NCBI RefSeq assembly: GCF_013375555.1
Contig: NZ_JABXWB010000005.1
Coordinates: forward strand, 1,191,501-1,255,500
Length of the DNA stretch: 64,000 nt
Source: Sphingobium sp. EM0848
GTDB taxonomy: Bacteria > Pseudomonadota > Alphaproteobacteria > Sphingomonadales > Sphingomonadaceae
Reading direction: 5' to 3'
Of the stretch, positions 61,403 through 64,000 are shown piece by piece. The notes beneath the pieces were generated by a model. It saw nothing but the letters and a program-made list of their open reading frames with translations. It did no database searches and was not told where the DNA came from. Each line of letters opens with the position of its first letter. Positions within the stretch are counted from its first letter, which is position 1. The position numbers were made by a program, and so were the translations under genes.

Positions 61403-61772
61403 TCAGGAGTCCCTGGCCAGATGGCCGCCATCCACGACCAGTTTCGAACCGGCCATGAAACTCGAGTCGTCGCGTCGAGAGGAGCAGGATGGCCCGGGCG
61501 AGTTTGGCCGATTTCGTCATGCGGCCCAGCGAGCTTGCGCAGAGAACGGTGTCGATTGCGGTCCCGCAGTTCTGCGCCTTCAGAACCGGCGGTGTGGCTA
61601 CGACGTCCGGGTGGAGGGAATTGATGCGGGCATAGGTGATTGCCGCTCTCTCTGATTTCAGGTCCGCAGCATAGGCAATGGCACCCTCCCTGGCGAAAAT
61701 TTCGGCGGTTGCCTGGCCGATTCCGTCGCTTGCGCCCGCCACCATCGCGACCTTGCCTTCCAATTTGAGCAT
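61403..61772 (-). pseudogene. Internally deleted SDR remnant
   Basis: The N-terminus is a normal SDR (LEGKVAMVAGASDGIGQATA) up to about residue 46 (DLKSERAAITYA). It then jumps straight to the C-terminal region (RINSLHPDVVATPPVLKAQN, SLGRMTKSAKLARAILLL), so about 120 residues with Ser, Tyr and Lys are missing. Near 61475 a one-base shift moves the end (SSFMAGSKLVVDGGHLARDS) into another frame, ending in TGA at 61403-61405. The remnant stays open into the AMP ligase gene, producing a spurious 766-residue frame. Confidence 0.85.
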
Positions 61773-62110
61773 TGTCTCTCACATCGTTGCATCCGCACGA
61801 GGACGATCTTGCCTGCCTATTGTCGGGCAGGAATACATGCCGGCTTGGATGACAGAATTTCACCAGATGCGATTGATATGGATCATGGGAGGAGTGCGGC
61901 ATGAAGCTCGCGGTTCATGATATGTGGGTCATGGGCTTTGAATATCATATTGAATATTAGTCTGAAAAATAGCGGCCGGGATTCTTGTGAGCAGGCGCCG
62001 ACCTTCATTGCGAAGAGTGCTCTTTACAAAACAGTCTTAAATGATAAAAAACATTACATATATGTCGACTCAGATATGCGTGTCGGCGGTCATCTTAAAA
62101 GGAGGGGCTT
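61773..62110. other. AT-rich intergenic region
   Basis: About 340 bases between the SDR remnant and the maleate isomerase gene. The right half is clearly AT-rich and probably holds the isomerase promoter. A lone CTTTAC half-site occurs near 62022 without a partner. No gene is seen. Confidence 0.4.
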
Positions 62111-62905
62111 TTGGATAAAGCCAGCTTTCGAATCGGGCAGATCGTGCCGAGTTCGAACACGACCATGGAAACCGAAATTCCGGCCATTCTGCAGGCGAGC
62201 AGCGCTGCATCCGGCGCGCATTTCACCTTCCATTCCAGTCGCATGCGGATGAAGCATGTGACCAGGGAAGAACTGGCGGCGATGGATGCGGACTCTGATC
62301 GCTGCGCGCTCGAGCTCTCGGACGCGCATGTCGATGTCATGGGTTATGCGTGCCTGGTCGCGATCATGAGCATGGGCAAGGGCTATCATCGCGAATCGGA
62401 GCGGCGGCTGCACCAACGGACGATCGAGAATGGCGCGGCCGCGCCGGTCGTCACCAGCGCCGGTGCGCTGATCGAAGGGTTGGGTGTGATCGGCGCCAAG
62501 AAGATCGCCGTCATCACACCCTATATGAAACCCCTGACCCAGTTGGTCGTCGATTATATCGAGGCGGAAGGCGTGGAGGTTCAGGACCGGGTGGCGCTCG
62601 AAATCCAGGACAATATCGCGGTGGGGCGGCGTGATCCCATGGCGCTGGTCGAGATAGCGAGTGGCCTCGATCTGGCCAATGTCGATGCGCTGGTGCTGTC
62701 GGCCTGTGTGCAGATGCCGTCGCTTGCGGCAATCCCGGTCGTCGAGGCGAAACTCGGCGTGCCGGTGATTTCGGCAGCGGCATGTACCGCGTTCCGCATG
62801 CTCCAGTCCCTCAATCTCCCGGCCAAGGCTCCAGGCGCCGGTGAACTGTTGTCCGGCCGCTATACCGATGTCTTGCCCACCGGATTGATCGGGGAGACTC
62901 TCTGA
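62111..62905 (+). CDS. maiA: Maleate cis-trans isomerase (Asp/Glu racemase superfamily)
   Basis: A 264-residue protein opening with IGQIVPSSNTTMETEIPAIL, the signature of maleate isomerases. The two catalytic cysteines are at 81 (GYACLVAIM) and 199 (LSACVQMPSL), the spacing described for Pseudomonas MaiA. It converts maleate to fumarate without cofactor and serves nicotinate or gentisate-type degradation that yields maleate. The start is a TTG at 62111 preceded by a strong AAAAGGAGGGG site. The stop overlaps the ATG of the hydrolase gene by one base. Close relatives act on other small diacids, so maleate itself is probable but not certain. Confidence 0.85.
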   Translation: MDKASFRIGQIVPSSNTTMETEIPAILQASSAASGAHFTFHSSRMRMKHVTREELAAMDADSDRCALELSDAHVDVMGYACLVAIMSMGKGYHRESERRLHQRTIENGAAAPVVTSAGALIEGLGVIGAKKIAVITPYMKPLTQLVVDYIEAEGVEVQDRVALEIQDNIAVGRRDPMALVEIASGLDLANVDALVLSACVQMPSLAAIPVVEAKLGVPVISAAACTAFRMLQSLNLPAKAPGAGELLSGRYTDVLPTGLIGETL

Positions 62906-64000
62906 TGACCGTGAACGACCCACATCGTGCAACAGCCGGGTTGCGCGGCGCTTTCTGGGACCCTGCGCGCATTCCTGAAGGGGTGCAACTGACGGTACAT
63001 CCGCTCAGGACTGAGGACGGCAATGTCGTTTCGGGCTATCTGCTCGCCAGGGGAGGGGAGGAGACCGTTGCCGTCATCGCTCATCCGCGCGAGCATATCG
63101 TAGCCAATTATCTGGCCGCTGAAATCCTTCGAACGGGTGTTGCGGTTTTCCTGCAGGCACCCCGGCTCGTGGGGAACGATATCCGTCTTGAGCATGAGAT
63201 CGCGCTCTATGATCTGGCCGCGGCCACGCGCTTCCTGCATGAATCGGGCTTCAAGCGGATCATTTCGGTCGGCAATTCAGGCGGTGGGCCGCTCTGGGCC
63301 TTCTACAACCAGCAGGCCCTGGCTGCGCCCGACAAGCGGATTGCCTTCACGCCTGCGGGGCGGCCGACCAAGCTTGCGGAGGCCGATCTTGTGCCGCTCG
63401 ACGGTCTGGTCTTCGTGTCGACCCATTTGGGGCAGGGCAAGCTTTTGATGAGCGGTATCGATCCGTCGGTGAGTGATGAGAATGACGCGCTCTCGGTTGA
63501 TCCGTCGCTCGATCCCTTTTCGCCGGACAATGGTTTTGCGCGCAATGGGTCAAGCTATTCGGCGGATTTCGTGAAGCGCTACCGTGAGGCACAGGTGGCC
63601 CGCGTGGCACGGATTGATGCCATCGCGCGGGAGCAGGTTGCCGAACGCGCAGCCGCGCGCAAGCGCTTCAAGGCGGAGGGCGGCCGGGCCGATCGCATTC
63701 GCGCCGCCCATACGCCGATCTTTCCGGTCTGGCGTACCGATGCGGATTTGCGCTGCTGGGATCTCGGCCTCGATCCATCGGACAGGCGGATCGGTTCGCT
63801 TTGGGGCAGCGATCCTGCCTCGTCCAACTATGGCAGCATCGGCTTTGGGCGATTGTGCACGGCGGAGAGCTGGCTTTCGACATGGTCTGGCCTGAGTTCC
63901 AATGCCTCGCTCGAAGCCTGCGCGCCCGCGATCGAGCAGCCTACGCTATTCATCGAATATACTGGCGACCCAGCCACCTTCCCTTCCGATAATGAGGCGA
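62905..64000 (+). CDS. Alpha/beta hydrolase, 3' end cut by window edge
   Basis: The first 365 codons of an alpha/beta hydrolase. The nucleophile elbow is SVGNSGGG with Ser125, followed by GPLWAFYNQQALA; an early TVAVIAHPREH block is consistent with the oxyanion strand. The C-terminal part near the edge (QPTLFIEYTGD) looks like the strand before the catalytic Asp. The catalytic His would lie beyond the window. It is translationally coupled to the maleate isomerase gene, which suggests a hydrolytic step that feeds the same pathway. The substrate is unknown. Confidence 0.8.
   Translation, partial: MTVNDPHRATAGLRGAFWDPARIPEGVQLTVHPLRTEDGNVVSGYLLARGGEETVAVIAHPREHIVANYLAAEILRTGVAVFLQAPRLVGNDIRLEHEIALYDLAAATRFLHESGFKRIISVGNSGGGPLWAFYNQQALAAPDKRIAFTPAGRPTKLAEADLVPLDGLVFVSTHLGQGKLLMSGIDPSVSDENDALSVDPSLDPFSPDNGFARNGSSYSADFVKRYREAQVARVARIDAIAREQVAERAAARKRFKAEGGRADRIRAAHTPIFPVWRTDADLRCWDLGLDPSDRRIGSLWGSDPASSNYGSIGFGRLCTAESWLSTWSGLSSNASLEACAPAIEQPTLFIEYTGDPATFPSDNEA

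Noticed and set aside
62015-62030. CTTTAC half-site before the maleate isomerase gene as an eighth island operator
   Set aside because: The second arm is absent at the required spacing, so it is most likely chance in AT-rich DNA.

Overview
The window looks like a sphingomonad chromosome or large plasmid (Sphingobium/Novosphingobium type). The signs are high GC coding sequence, six TonB-dependent receptors (one broken) with VVTAQ-type TonB boxes, many SDR, SnoaL-like and VOC proteins, and a decayed gene that reads like LigC of the sphingomonad protocatechuate 4,5-cleavage pathway. No rRNA, tRNA or CRISPR was seen. Function calls rest on motifs and recalled family sequences; no search was run.

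Region 1 (1-6.5 kb): the nearly complete 3' part of an extradiol (VOC) dioxygenase gene, then an Lrp/AsnC regulator divergent from a two-gene 2-oxoacid dehydrogenase operon (homodimeric E1 plus E2, no E3). After it come a frameshifted ligC-like remnant and the tail of an IS3-type transposase. Region 2 (6.5-12.5 kb): a double-TetR regulator divergent from a TonB receptor and metallophosphoesterase operon, sharing ATAC-N4-GTAT sites, then an HTH regulator. Region 3 (12.6-17.9 kb): one probable operon of an SDR lacking the catalytic Tyr, an SRPBCC protein, a TonB receptor, a DUF1214-like exported protein and a SnoaL-like protein. Region 4 (18-22.6 kb): a CBS protein and a LysR regulator next to aldo/keto reductase and pirin-DoxX units, which share a 36-bp upstream element.

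Region 5 (22.6-61.8 kb) is a large accessory catabolic island. It holds an ACMSD-type amidohydrolase, two FAD aromatic hydroxylases, a Rieske oxygenase, an extradiol-type VOC enzyme, a BKACE enzyme, an acyl-CoA dehydrogenase, a FAH-family hydrolase, a thiolase, a GMC oxidoreductase, an aldehyde dehydrogenase, an aryl-acid AMP ligase, a phasin, an MFS transporter, TonB receptors and several SDR and SnoaL-like paralogues. Seven copies of a 16-bp palindrome (consensus CTTKAC-N4-GTMAAG) lie in the promoter regions of its units, so the island appears to be one regulon, perhaps under the TetR protein encoded inside it. My inference is uptake and stepwise breakdown of an aromatic compound to CoA thioesters; the substrate is not evident.

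The island is partly decaying. One receptor has an in-frame TAG, a NUDIX gene has an in-frame TGA, one SDR is split by a complete 1712-bp insertion sequence with a 5-bp target duplication, another SDR has lost its centre, and remnants of an enoyl-CoA hydratase and perhaps a transhydrogenase subunit are present. Several dead genes have an intact paralogue elsewhere in the island. Region 6 (62.1-64 kb): a maleate isomerase overlapping the start of an alpha/beta hydrolase that runs off the right edge.
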